Source: an uncultured bacterium (lineage in GTDB: Bacteria; UBP6; UBA1177). From it: a stretch of DNA of 64,000 bases. Within the stretch, counting starts at the first letter, position 1; every line of letters starts with the position of its first letter. Below, in pieces: positions 34,900 to 43,484 of the stretch. The stretch covers positions 1-64,000 of the forward strand of contig CAJOFY010000004.1 of assembly GCA_905233945.1 (NCBI GenBank). Direction: 5' to 3'. The notes under the pieces were generated by a model, which did no database searches, had not been told where the DNA came from, and saw only the letters and a program-made list of their open reading frames with translations. The translations under genes and the position numbers were made by a program.

Positions 34900-36776
34900 G
34901 AATTCTTAATCAGGCAGACGAGGTCAAGAACATCCACAGAAAGACGCGTCCGTTGATTTATGTTATATTTTTCTCTTTTTTAGCTCTTCTTGTCAGGGTT
35001 TTTCTGCTTCAGGTAATGAGAGGCGACGAATTTTACGGCAGGTCGCGCGACAACTTCATCCTCAACGAAAAAATTTTCCCGGCCCGCGGTGAAATACTTT
35101 TTTCCGACGGACCTGTTATGGCTTCGACGGAGCCTTCGTTCAAAATTTCGCTTGTTCCCATATTTTTTGCGAAAAGCGACCAGATGGAGGAACAGATCGA
35201 CAGGCTGAGTTCCCTGATTGAGCTCAAGAAAAATGAAAAACAGCGGCTTTTGTCAAAACTTTCAGGGTGTTACGGAAGGTGCAAGTATCTGCCGATACTC
35301 GTCAAAGACGAAATACCGAAAAAGAAAATTCTTAGTTATTCCGGTTATTTGACTAATTTTACCGGAACGATCATATCCTCTTCCTACAGACGGGTATATC
35401 CTTACGGCGAAACTACGGCGCATATAACAGGATATGTCTCAAAAATAAACCAGGCCGAACTTGAAATTTACAAAAATTACGACCCGGAGGATTTTACAGG
35501 AAAGACCGGACTGGAAAAGTGGTATGAAACCAAACTTCACGGTGAATACGGCGAAACTTTTCATGTCATTGACAATCTCGGGCGCAAAATCGAGCTTCCG
35601 GAAAACATCGACGGGGCGATTCCGGGAACAAAACATGCTCTTAAAGGTGATTCGATACGCACGACGGTTCTCTCGTATCTTCAGGAGACTGCTGCTTCGG
35701 CATTGGGCGAACTCAGCGGCGCTGTTGTCGTTATGGAAGTAAAAACCGGAAGAATTCTGGCACTTTATTCCGGTCCTTCTTTTGATTCGAACCTTCTCTC
35801 AAAGAAACGTATTCCGGACAAAATCTGGAACGAATACAGCCAGAGCATACTGCACCCGCTCCTTAACAAAGTTGTCCGCCAGACTTACTTTCCGGGCTCG
35901 ACTTTCAAGATAATTCCAGCGGTTGCAGGGCTTCACTACAGTCTGATCACGCCGAAATCGACATATCTGTGCAGCGGATGTCTCTCATTCGGACGCGATA
36001 CGAAATGCTGCTGGAACCGCGGCGGACACGCTTTTGTCAACCTTAACGCTTCCTTGAAGGCAAGCTGCGATATTTATTACTATTTTCTTTCTCAGGAACT
36101 CGGAATTGACAGAATGACCCGTTTTGCCGCACTTTTCGGCGTCGGGAGTGCGACAGGGATCGATCTTCCCGGTGAGGAAGGAGGAATACTGCCGACCAGG
36201 AGCTGGTTTTCTTTTAATTATCCCGGAATGAGGATCAACAACGGAATGATCATGAACATGTCGATAGGGCAGGGCGACATCAGGATGACACCGCTCCAGA
36301 TCGCGGTGGCATATGCAGCATTTGCGAACGGCGGAATAATCGTAAAGCCCAAAATCGTTGACGAAATCATCCACGAAGACGGCACTTCAACCAGAATAGA
36401 GAACGAAGTTGTCCGTATTCTCAACATCAAACCCCAGCATTTAAAGGATGTCAACAAAGCGTTGTGGTCAGTAACGAACGAGCCAGGCGGGACCGCTTTC
36501 CATCACGCGGATCATACAATTCCCGATGCTGCAGGAAAAACCGGAACAAGCCAGGTCATTTCAAACGCAGAAAGAAGAAATATTGACAGCACGGAGGACG
36601 AAAGAAAATTCCTGACACAGGACGACGCCCTTTTTGCTGCGTTCTTTCCGTATAAAAATCCTGAAATTGTTGCTGTTGCAGTTGTCGAAAGCGGTGCACA
36701 CGGCGGAAGTACGGCGGCTCCGATTGTCTATAAAGTGCTTAAATCATACTATCTTAAAGCGAAAATTTCAGAGTGA
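34896..36776 (+). CDS. mrdA: Penicillin-binding protein 2 (elongation transpeptidase)
   Basis: The protein has 626 residues from GTG 34896, with one N-terminal membrane helix (about 19-38). The pedestal domain is followed by a transpeptidase with STFK (Ser335, Lys338), SCD (390-392; PBP2 proteins often have SxD) and KTGT (548-551). FTGKTGLEKWYETKLHGEYG and GSATGIDLPGEEGG are typical PBP2 segments. It cross-links peptidoglycan during cell elongation together with RodA, whose canonical gene is not here. Its TGA stop abuts the HtpX stop on the other strand. Confidence 0.95.
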   Translation: MRILNQADEVKNIHRKTRPLIYVIFFSFLALLVRVFLLQVMRGDEFYGRSRDNFILNEKIFPARGEILFSDGPVMASTEPSFKISLVPIFFAKSDQMEEQIDRLSSLIELKKNEKQRLLSKLSGCYGRCKYLPILVKDEIPKKKILSYSGYLTNFTGTIISSSYRRVYPYGETTAHITGYVSKINQAELEIYKNYDPEDFTGKTGLEKWYETKLHGEYGETFHVIDNLGRKIELPENIDGAIPGTKHALKGDSIRTTVLSYLQETAASALGELSGAVVVMEVKTGRILALYSGPSFDSNLLSKKRIPDKIWNEYSQSILHPLLNKVVRQTYFPGSTFKIIPAVAGLHYSLITPKSTYLCSGCLSFGRDTKCCWNRGGHAFVNLNASLKASCDIYYYFLSQELGIDRMTRFAALFGVGSATGIDLPGEEGGILPTRSWFSFNYPGMRINNGMIMNMSIGQGDIRMTPLQIAVAYAAFANGGIIVKPKIVDEIIHEDGTSTRIENEVVRILNIKPQHLKDVNKALWSVTNEPGGTAFHHADHTIPDAAGKTGTSQVISNAERRNIDSTEDERKFLTQDDALFAAFFPYKNPEIVAVAVVESGAHGGSTAAPIVYKVLKSYYLKAKISE

Positions 36777-38171
36777 TCACTCCGGATATTCGATTTTGAC
36801 TTTCGTTCCGCAACGTTTGCAGACTGCGTAAGTTCCGCGGAAAAGCGGAGAAAGCTGAAAAGTGAATTTGCCGCACTGACACGGGAACGATTCCCAGGCG
36901 GTGAGTGTTGTCCGTTTGAAAACGAGTTCTGTTTCACCGTCTTCAGAAGCGGTTGAGCTCAGAACGCCGCTTTCTGTACACAGCTCTTTTTTGCAGCGCG
37001 GGCAATTGATTTTTGCAGCCGTCGAACTCGGAGGCAGTTTGATTTTGAGACCGCATTCGCAGGTAAGTATTTTGAAACCTGCGTTTGCAAGCAGGATGTC
37101 TCCGACTTCTTTCGCGGATTCAGCTGCAGTTTCTTCAACGCTCTGGGCCCGTATTTTTTCGCCTGTGTCTGCCTTGAGGACAGCGTTTGAAAGAAGCTGC
37201 GATTTTTCGACTTCTTTTTCATATATTTTCTGGTAATTGCCCAGCGATACCGTTCCGCCGTGCTGAAGCTGCGTTAAAATGGCGATTCTTTTGTAAATCG
37301 GCGGATGGGTCGATGCCGCAAAAACCGAGTCTTCGTCGCCTCCCGCGAAGTGCGGGTTGACGATGAACATCGGAGCCGTGATTTTGCTGACAAAACTGAC
37401 CGATGATTTTTTCGCTATTTTCTGAAGTGCTGAAGCAAGGCCGATAGGGTAGCGCGTAAGCCTTGCCGCGGTGGCATCAGCCAGATACTCCCGTTTTTTG
37501 GAAATCGTGAAGTAGAAAATTCTTGCTAAAACAGGGGCGAATACGGCAAGCAGGAGCAGAACGATGATTACGAGCGGGTGACTGCCGGGAATGTTGTTTT
37601 TTTTGCGGGATCTTCTGTCGGAATTCGCAAAAATTGTTCCACGCAGCAGTGCGTTTGAGAGCATCGTGATTGTTCCCAGCATTACTCCGGCAAACGTCAT
37701 AAAAAGAACGTCGCGGTTTAAAATGTGGCTCATTTCATGGGCGATGACGCCCTGAAGCTCGTCGCGGTTAAGGCTTTCGACAAGTCCGCTCGTGACGCAT
37801 ATCGCCGATTTCTGGGGGCGGATTCCAGTGGCAAAAGCATTGAGCCCGGGACTTTGGACGATGTAAATTTCGGGCATAACTGCAAGACCTGATGCGATTT
37901 TCATCTCTTCAACGATGTTGTAGAGCTGCGGCGAACTTTCCGGCGTGACGACGACTGCCATGTTGAAGTGGAGGACTATGTCGTCACCGAGAAAATAAGC
38001 GACAAGAGACTGAACTGCCCAGAGCAGAATCCCGAACGCCGCTCCCCAGTAGGCGCCGTACTGCGGCTCGATCGCAAAACCTATCGCCCCTGACAGCAGT
38101 GTCATTAAAACAAACATCAAAATCAGTACTGCAATCGACTTGCGCTTGTTTTTCTCAATAAGTTCCCACAT
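36777..38171 (-). CDS. htpX: HtpX-like M48 metalloprotease with C-terminal zinc ribbons
   Basis: The protein has 464 residues. The first 60 hold two membrane helices. The protease motif HEMSH (His145, Glu146, His149) and the downstream Glu in KREYLADATAAR form the zinc site. Further helices lie around 155-225. After about residue 330 there is an extra C-terminal region with two CxC..CxxC ribbons (CECGLKIKL..CPRCKKEL and CQCGKFTFQL..CKRCGTKV), absent from standard HtpX. HtpX degrades damaged membrane proteins. The lemA gene lies just upstream in the same direction, a common pairing. Confidence 0.9.
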   Translation of the reverse strand: MWELIEKNKRKSIAVLILMFVLMTLLSGAIGFAIEPQYGAYWGAAFGILLWAVQSLVAYFLGDDIVLHFNMAVVVTPESSPQLYNIVEEMKIASGLAVMPEIYIVQSPGLNAFATGIRPQKSAICVTSGLVESLNRDELQGVIAHEMSHILNRDVLFMTFAGVMLGTITMLSNALLRGTIFANSDRRSRKKNNIPGSHPLVIIVLLLLAVFAPVLARIFYFTISKKREYLADATAARLTRYPIGLASALQKIAKKSSVSFVSKITAPMFIVNPHFAGGDEDSVFAASTHPPIYKRIAILTQLQHGGTVSLGNYQKIYEKEVEKSQLLSNAVLKADTGEKIRAQSVEETAAESAKEVGDILLANAGFKILTCECGLKIKLPPSSTAAKINCPRCKKELCTESGVLSSTASEDGETELVFKRTTLTAWESFPCQCGKFTFQLSPLFRGTYAVCKRCGTKVKIEYPE

Positions 38172-38189
38172 GAAGAAAAACCAATAATT

Positions 38190-38753
38190 TTAGAAATTTA
38201 CCTTCGGAGCTTCCTTTTCTTCCTTTTTCTCGATCTCAAAGAAATCAGACTGCTTGAAGCTGAACATTCCGGCAATAATGTTTGTCGGGAACATCTCGAC
38301 AGCGTTGTTGAAAACCATAACGGCATCGTTGTAAGCCTGACGCGCAAAAGCGATTTTGTTTTCTGTCGAAGAGAGTTCTTCCTGAAGCGCAATGAAGTTC
38401 TGGTTAGCCTTGAGCTCGGGGTAGTTTTCAAAAGTCATAAGCATTTTTGCCAGGCTTGCATCGAGATCGGCGGCAGCAGCACCGACTTCCTTCACGTTGC
38501 CTTTTCCAATTGCCGACATTGCCGCAGCGCGTGCTTCAGTCACTTTCACGAAAGTTTCGTTTTCATGCTTCATGTAGCCTTTTGCGGTTTCAACGAGGTT
38601 CGGAATGAGGTCAAAACGTCTTTTGAGCTGAACATCGATCTGACTCCACGAGTTTTTGACTATGTTGCGAAGGCCTACGAGTTTGTTGTAAAGTGCAAAA
38701 AAGAAAATCGCGCAAACAACGAGAACTGCTAAGAAAATTAAAACAAAAGTCAT
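38190..38753 (-). CDS. lemA: LemA family protein
   Basis: From ATG 38753 (AGGAGG upstream) the product has 187 residues, the usual LemA size. It has an N-terminal membrane helix (about 3-22), then the conserved NSWSQIDVQLKRRFDLIPNLVETAKGY and ARQAYNDAVMVFNNAVEMFPTNI segments of the LemA helical bundle. Its molecular function is not established. It is co-oriented with the HtpX-like gene 18 bases downstream and is probably co-transcribed with it. Confidence 0.93.
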   Translation of the reverse strand: MTFVLIFLAVLVVCAIFFFALYNKLVGLRNIVKNSWSQIDVQLKRRFDLIPNLVETAKGYMKHENETFVKVTEARAAAMSAIGKGNVKEVGAAAADLDASLAKMLMTFENYPELKANQNFIALQEELSSTENKIAFARQAYNDAVMVFNNAVEMFPTNIIAGMFSFKQSDFFEIEKKEEKEAPKVNF

Positions 38754-38908
38754 GATTCCCTCCTGAAAAAACATAAAATCCATCCAAAAAACGCAGAATT
38801 TTAGCCGAAAAAAAGAAAAAAGCACTATTTTGATCTATAATTGAATAAAAGCTTGCTTTTCATATGAAATTGGACAAAATTCATCGTTGTTTTTTTGAGG
38901 AGGGTGGT

Positions 38909-39046
38909 ATGAAAAAAGTCAGTTTTTTTATTCTTTCTGTAATTTTATTCTTGATTGCAGGCTGCGGTGACGAAAGCCGTTCCCTTAACACTGCCATGGG
39001 TAGTGCCGGTGGAAAATGTTATGGAAATAAGACCTGTGATTCATGA
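38909..39046 (+). CDS. Tiny Cys-rich lipoprotein
   Basis: This 45-residue product starts at ATG 38909 behind GGAGG. The lipoprotein signal ends FLIAGCGD, so the mature peptide would be about 27 residues (CGDESRSL..GGKCYGNKTCDS). Its end resembles the start of the Cys motifs in the Asp-rich lipoproteins of this window, so it could be a truncated relative. TATAAT at 38836 is a possible -10. It overlaps the next gene (ATGA). A role as a small anchor or leader is possible but unproven. Confidence 0.55.
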   Translation: MKKVSFFILSVILFLIAGCGDESRSLNTAMGSAGGKCYGNKTCDS

Positions 39047-40884
39047 GAAAAATCCTGATTTTCATACTGATTTTGCTTCCGGTTCTGCAGATTTCCGCAG
39101 TTGAGGATACTTTTCTTCTGAAATCGGACGAGACTCAGAAAACATACGAAAGAAAGGCTGTCATGGGATTCGGCGACATCGGCTTCATGCAGGATGCCGT
39201 GCGGGTGCCGATGCGCTACTGCGAATACAACGAAAAGGGCGAGGGAAGGTGCATTCCGTGGACTTTTTCGGTGAATTATCCGCTTGACACAAGTGAAAAG
39301 CTGAAAGCGGCGAAGATTTTCTACCAGTGGACGATCACAAACCGCTTCGACAAGATAATTCTTGGCAACAACGTTGCTTTCATGCGGACGAAAGGCGGCG
39401 AAGTGAAGATCGATTTAGGTGGAAGAATTCCGGCTTTCCGTGCCGGAACGAGCGACCGGGAAACTTTCAGGCGCCGTCTTGAGCATTATCTCAATTCCGA
39501 TGTCAGAAAAGTTTTCGGGAATCTGCTTGACGCGAGTGCGGAGCAGAGATATTCGGAACTTTCGGAAAAAGAGCAGGAAACTTTCATGGTGACAAAGGCT
39601 AAGGAACTTGGTCTTTCGGCGGCTTTTGTCAAAAATCTTCTCAATTCTTCCTATGTTTTCGCGGCTCATGTCGCTCCGATCGGCAGTGCAGGGCGAGTTG
39701 TCCGCACGCGGCATAAATCGGTTACAACCGGTCTTTATTACAGTTCATTCGATATCGAAATCGAGCTTTCGGTCGATGTCGTTTTCATGATTTACCGCTA
39801 TAACTACGAGACGAAACGCTTCGAGCATTACGGCGACATCGTGGGACATTCGGGCGGAATTTCAGGTTCGACCGACACCGCGCTTCAGATAATTCCGACC
39901 CCGAAACAGGTCATGGCGGTTTTCAACGACACTTTCCGTACCGCGATAAAAGCAGCCGCGCTTAACGCCAATTATCAGCTGAAGCAGGATGACAATTTCG
40001 CTATTTTCATGCCGGTAAAAAGCAGCGACGGCAAAAAAATCGAAAGCAGTTTCGGAGTTATGGAAGATATCCGTGTCGATCATCCTTTCGAAATTCTTGA
40101 AACTGTTGACGGCAAAACTCAGCGCAAAGGTTTCGCCCGTGCCCGTGAAGTTTCTCTCAACTGCAAGGAGGGTGCCGTACCGACGATAATCAAGGTGACA
40201 AACGGAGATGCAGAGGAAGGCGACCAGCTGCGGGAATATCCGTGGACAGGCCTCTATTTTAATTTCGGACTGGAAAACAGCGGAGTTGCAATATCGGTAT
40301 TGCAGAAAAATAGTGAAGAACAAAGGCAATACGGTGAAGTCGGAAGTTTTCTAATCGGTCCTGGTTTTCATCTCGGAACAACGGTAGATCTTGGTTATGT
40401 GCTGAACAGATCTGCTCTAAGCGAATTTTATTTGAGCGCATTTCTTGATTTGAACTTTACCCCAGGCATAGCAGAATGGGCTCCTGAAGGACTTTATCTT
40501 ACACAAAGTGTTTATTCATGGCTGGGCGGTGGTCTGGGTATCTCTAAAAGGTTTTATGTCGGTTCTGCCGGATTTTTCATTGCGCCGGCTATCGATGCTT
40601 CTTATCACGGCACTCTGAACGATGATTGGAATTTTCAGCATTTTATTATAACTCCCCAGATCCAATTAGGTTTCAGTGCGACTCCGAGTTTTGATTTCAT
40701 AATCAAGGCGGGCTGGAATGTCGGTTTTCTCACAAAGGCTGAATATGAGGATTCGATTGATCTCATAAATGACTATTCCGGTTTTGTCCACGGACTTTAC
40801 GCATCGCTCGACTTCAACTTCCATCTTCCGATAGTGAGCGCGATGGCGAGAATGTATACGCCGTCTTCAAATGTGTGCAGGTGA
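39043..40884 (+). CDS. Exported, possible outer-membrane protein of unknown function
   Basis: The protein has 613 residues with a signal peptide (1-19, cleavage near ISAVED). The N-terminal 410 residues contain no family I recognise. They start with a QKTYERKAVMGFGDIGFMQDAVRVPMRYC segment. From about 420 on, alternating hydrophobic strands, many ending in aromatic residues (GPGFHLGTTVDLGYVL, SEFYLSAFLDLNF, FFIAPAIDASYHGTL, FHLPIVSAMARMY), suggest a small C-terminal beta barrel. It is co-transcribed with three lipoprotein genes, so a surface-assembly or secretion role is plausible. Confidence 0.6.
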   Translation: MRKILIFILILLPVLQISAVEDTFLLKSDETQKTYERKAVMGFGDIGFMQDAVRVPMRYCEYNEKGEGRCIPWTFSVNYPLDTSEKLKAAKIFYQWTITNRFDKIILGNNVAFMRTKGGEVKIDLGGRIPAFRAGTSDRETFRRRLEHYLNSDVRKVFGNLLDASAEQRYSELSEKEQETFMVTKAKELGLSAAFVKNLLNSSYVFAAHVAPIGSAGRVVRTRHKSVTTGLYYSSFDIEIELSVDVVFMIYRYNYETKRFEHYGDIVGHSGGISGSTDTALQIIPTPKQVMAVFNDTFRTAIKAAALNANYQLKQDDNFAIFMPVKSSDGKKIESSFGVMEDIRVDHPFEILETVDGKTQRKGFARAREVSLNCKEGAVPTIIKVTNGDAEEGDQLREYPWTGLYFNFGLENSGVAISVLQKNSEEQRQYGEVGSFLIGPGFHLGTTVDLGYVLNRSALSEFYLSAFLDLNFTPGIAEWAPEGLYLTQSVYSWLGGGLGISKRFYVGSAGFFIAPAIDASYHGTLNDDWNFQHFIITPQIQLGFSATPSFDFIIKAGWNVGFLTKAEYEDSIDLINDYSGFVHGLYASLDFNFHLPIVSAMARMYTPSSNVCR

Positions 40885-40910
40885 TGAATGAAATATTTAT
40901 GGAGGAGAAA

Positions 40911-42113
40911 ATGAAAAAAATTTTAATGTTTGCTGTTTTAGTGCTCTGCTTTGCAGGTTGTTCGGCGCCTAAATGCGAGGTCAACACTCAGCCGACTCCG
41001 GCTCTTTACGAAGCGACTTTCGTCGAAAGCAGCGGCACGGGCGAAATGATGATAAAGGCGACGGGCATCGGCTGCTCGGTCGAAGAGGCGCTGGAAGAAG
41101 CCAAAAAGACTGCTGTCTGGTTCGTTCTTGAAGGCGGTGACAAGCCGATCCTCAAAACGCAGGCTGAAAAAACGAGAGCTTACGGCCTTGAAATGCAGAT
41201 GTATGCGAATCCGGTCAAATATATCCGCTGGATTTCCGACATAAAATCGAAGAAAAAAGAGGGCGGAAAAACAAAAGTCACATATCTTTTCAAAATCGAT
41301 ACCGCGATGATACAGCAGGAGCTTGCGGCTGCCGAAATAATCACTTCAACCGAGGATCTGGGCGAAAGCATGGGACTTCCGACAGTTTCGGTTTTTGCCG
41401 ATAAGGGCGGTGATTTCGCAAAAACAGCCGTCAGCGCGCTTCAGGAATACTTTCAGGATAATTCTTTCGAGGTTTACAAGGCTGCTCAGGGTGACACTGT
41501 GAACAAAATCGTTGCCAAAATGGCCGCTTTGGAAGGAGCCGAGACCGATCCGATGCACGACATGGCGCTTTCTTTAGGCACCGATGTCTATGCGAAAGTA
41601 AACTATTCCGGAGTCAACGGAACCGCCGGGACAAAGGCTTCGGTCGCAGTCGAAGTTTTTGAGACGGCAAGCGGCAAAATGCTCGCAACGACGACCGGTT
41701 TTTCGGATGAAAGAAGAGTCTCAGACGCCAACGCGCTTGTTCAGGAAGCGGTGAACGATGCCGGCGCGAAAGTTGTGAGCCAGATCAGAAAAGAGTGGAT
41801 GGAGATGGTGAAAAAAGGAAAACCGTTCAAAGTTGCTGTCCTTTCGAACAGTGCCGACGGTGCGGCGGTCGATGAGGCGGTCTACGGCGCGCTCAAAGGG
41901 CTTTCGTCAAGGCCGATAAAGCGTCAGGCGGGCGGAAAATCGACATTCACATACATCGTTTATGTCAAGGATATGCCGAACGCTTATGAACTTTTCCAGG
42001 CTGTGAAAAAGGCTTACAGCGGTCCGGGACAGCTTGAAAAGGTGAGCGATGCAGGTTCGTTCCTTGTTATCAAGGCGGCGGGAAACGGAGAAATCGAACT
42101 TACAATAGAGTAG
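40911..42113 (+). CDS. Lipoprotein with LPP20-like and DUF6175-like regions
   Basis: From ATG 40911 (GGAGG upstream) the product has 400 residues. The lipoprotein signal ends LCFAGCSA. Residues about 35-110 (TGEMMIKATGIGCSVEEALEEAKKTAVWFV) have the G.G.s..EA...A pattern of LPP20-type domains. The region from about 145 (GLPTVSVFADKGGDFAKTAVSALQEYF) resembles DUF6175. Both assignments rest on recall and are tentative. It follows the 613-residue exported protein by 26 bases. Confidence 0.7.
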   Translation: MKKILMFAVLVLCFAGCSAPKCEVNTQPTPALYEATFVESSGTGEMMIKATGIGCSVEEALEEAKKTAVWFVLEGGDKPILKTQAEKTRAYGLEMQMYANPVKYIRWISDIKSKKKEGGKTKVTYLFKIDTAMIQQELAAAEIITSTEDLGESMGLPTVSVFADKGGDFAKTAVSALQEYFQDNSFEVYKAAQGDTVNKIVAKMAALEGAETDPMHDMALSLGTDVYAKVNYSGVNGTAGTKASVAVEVFETASGKMLATTTGFSDERRVSDANALVQEAVNDAGAKVVSQIRKEWMEMVKKGKPFKVAVLSNSADGAAVDEAVYGALKGLSSRPIKRQAGGKSTFTYIVYVKDMPNAYELFQAVKKAYSGPGQLEKVSDAGSFLVIKAAGNGEIELTIE

Positions 42114-42120
42114 TAAAAAT

Positions 42121-43401
42121 ATGAAAAAAATTATTTTTCGTAACTTGTTGTTTTTATTGTTAGTTTCCTTGGTTTCGTGCGCATCTCCGGCAAAATCAGG
42201 AAACTACGGAAAAACAAAGCAGAACGCTTCCAATGCTTTCGCGGAACTTGAAGGAAAAGAATCTTTGTCGGAGCAGCATGAAGAAAATGAGCAAAACGGC
42301 GGCGGGAAACCGGCTTTCGATGACTTGGAAAACGAAGATTTTGACTTGGCGGAAGCTGTTCTTAAAGGAAGCGGCATCGGTGAAGACGAGAAAACGGCAA
42401 AGACAGACGCTCTTGCGCAGCTCGGCAGTTCGATTGTCGCGAATGTTTCTTCCAAGCTTTTTATGTCTCAGGAGGAAAATAACGGCAAGTACTCAGAATC
42501 ATTTAAGAATGATGTGGTTATCCGCTCCAATGTCTTTCTTAAGGGAGTTAAGTTCACAAAACCTGTCAGAAAAGATGAAAATGTTTCTGTTATGGCGATT
42601 ATGACTCGGGAATCAATAATAAATACAATAACTTATCTTCTTAAAACCATGCCTGATGATATTGACACGCTTTCGCCGGAAAAATTCGACGATGTACTGA
42701 CCATGATCTATCTTTCCTATTCTCTGCTTTACGCAGTAACAGACTCGCAGATCCCCGAAAGAGGAAAATATATCGAAATGCTGAACAGTTTAAAAAAGGA
42801 AATCGAAACAGCCGCGACGCACGGCTCGGTTTATTTTTCCGCTGAATACGGCGCAAAGGGAAAAGTTGAGATCGCGGGAGAATCCTTTGAACTCAACAAA
42901 AAGATATTTTTGAAGCCTGGAAATTATAAATTTTCAGTAAAACTGGACGGTTACAAAAATCTTTCAGGCTCTCTCCAGCTTTCAAAAGGAGATAAAAAAT
43001 TCGTCGAAATTTTTCTTGTTCCGGAAAATCCCGAAAAGCACGAAGTTTTTCTTAAAGTGGAAAATCCGCTTCCGATAGCTGATGACATTGAAAAGGCACT
43101 GCTTGATTTCGGGATCGTTCCGACTCAGAAAAATGAGCTCCCGCATCAGATCGTCGTTGTCGTAAAAACCGCTTCAGTAAAGGTCGATAACTATGAAAGA
43201 CACACGATTTCAGTCGATATCAGCACTTTCAAAAACGGTGAAAAATTCAAAATAACCCGTTATGAACACACTCCTTTTTTTGCGACAGCGCAGAATAGGG
43301 ATAAAAAAGTTGAGGAAGAGAGCCGCAAGATTTCATCTGCCGTTGTCAAGAAGTTCCTTTCATCGGTAAATCTTAAGGAATTTTTCGACGACAAAAATTA
43401 A
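42121..43401 (+). CDS. Lipoprotein with LPP20-like and PEGA-like domains
   Basis: The protein has 426 residues and the lipoprotein signal ends LVSCAS. After a Glu/Asn-rich linker, residues 75-180 (AVLKGSGIGEDEKTAKTDALAQLGSSI) have the LPP20 pattern seen also in the previous gene. Residues about 255-305 (AKGKVEIAGESFELNKKIFLKPGNYKFSVKLDGYKNL) are PEGA-like, a small periplasmic beta domain. The C-terminal 120 residues are unrecognised. The pair of LPP20-like lipoproteins and the possible barrel protein suggest one envelope complex. Confidence 0.7.
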   Translation: MKKIIFRNLLFLLLVSLVSCASPAKSGNYGKTKQNASNAFAELEGKESLSEQHEENEQNGGGKPAFDDLENEDFDLAEAVLKGSGIGEDEKTAKTDALAQLGSSIVANVSSKLFMSQEENNGKYSESFKNDVVIRSNVFLKGVKFTKPVRKDENVSVMAIMTRESIINTITYLLKTMPDDIDTLSPEKFDDVLTMIYLSYSLLYAVTDSQIPERGKYIEMLNSLKKEIETAATHGSVYFSAEYGAKGKVEIAGESFELNKKIFLKPGNYKFSVKLDGYKNLSGSLQLSKGDKKFVEIFLVPENPEKHEVFLKVENPLPIADDIEKALLDFGIVPTQKNELPHQIVVVVKTASVKVDNYERHTISVDISTFKNGEKFKITRYEHTPFFATAQNRDKKVEEESRKISSAVVKKFLSSVNLKEFFDDKN

Positions 43402-43424
43402 AAATTCTTAAATTTTCTTATTTG

Positions 43425-43457
43425 TTGACACGACCTGTGAAAAACGCTATTTTCACA
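43425..43457 (+). promoter_or_regulatory. Promoter with palindromic operator before the acyl-CoA synthetase
   Basis: TTGACA (43425-43430) and TATTTT (43448-43453) are 17 bases apart. A 22-base palindrome (43436-43457) with perfect 8-base arms, TGTGAAAA and TTTTCACA, covers the spacer and the -10. Repression by a fatty-acid-responsive regulator of the TetR or GntR type would fit the downstream gene, but the regulator is not in the window. Confidence 0.6.
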
Positions 43458-43484
43458 AGTCTTTTTGTTTTTTAGGGGGATGAA

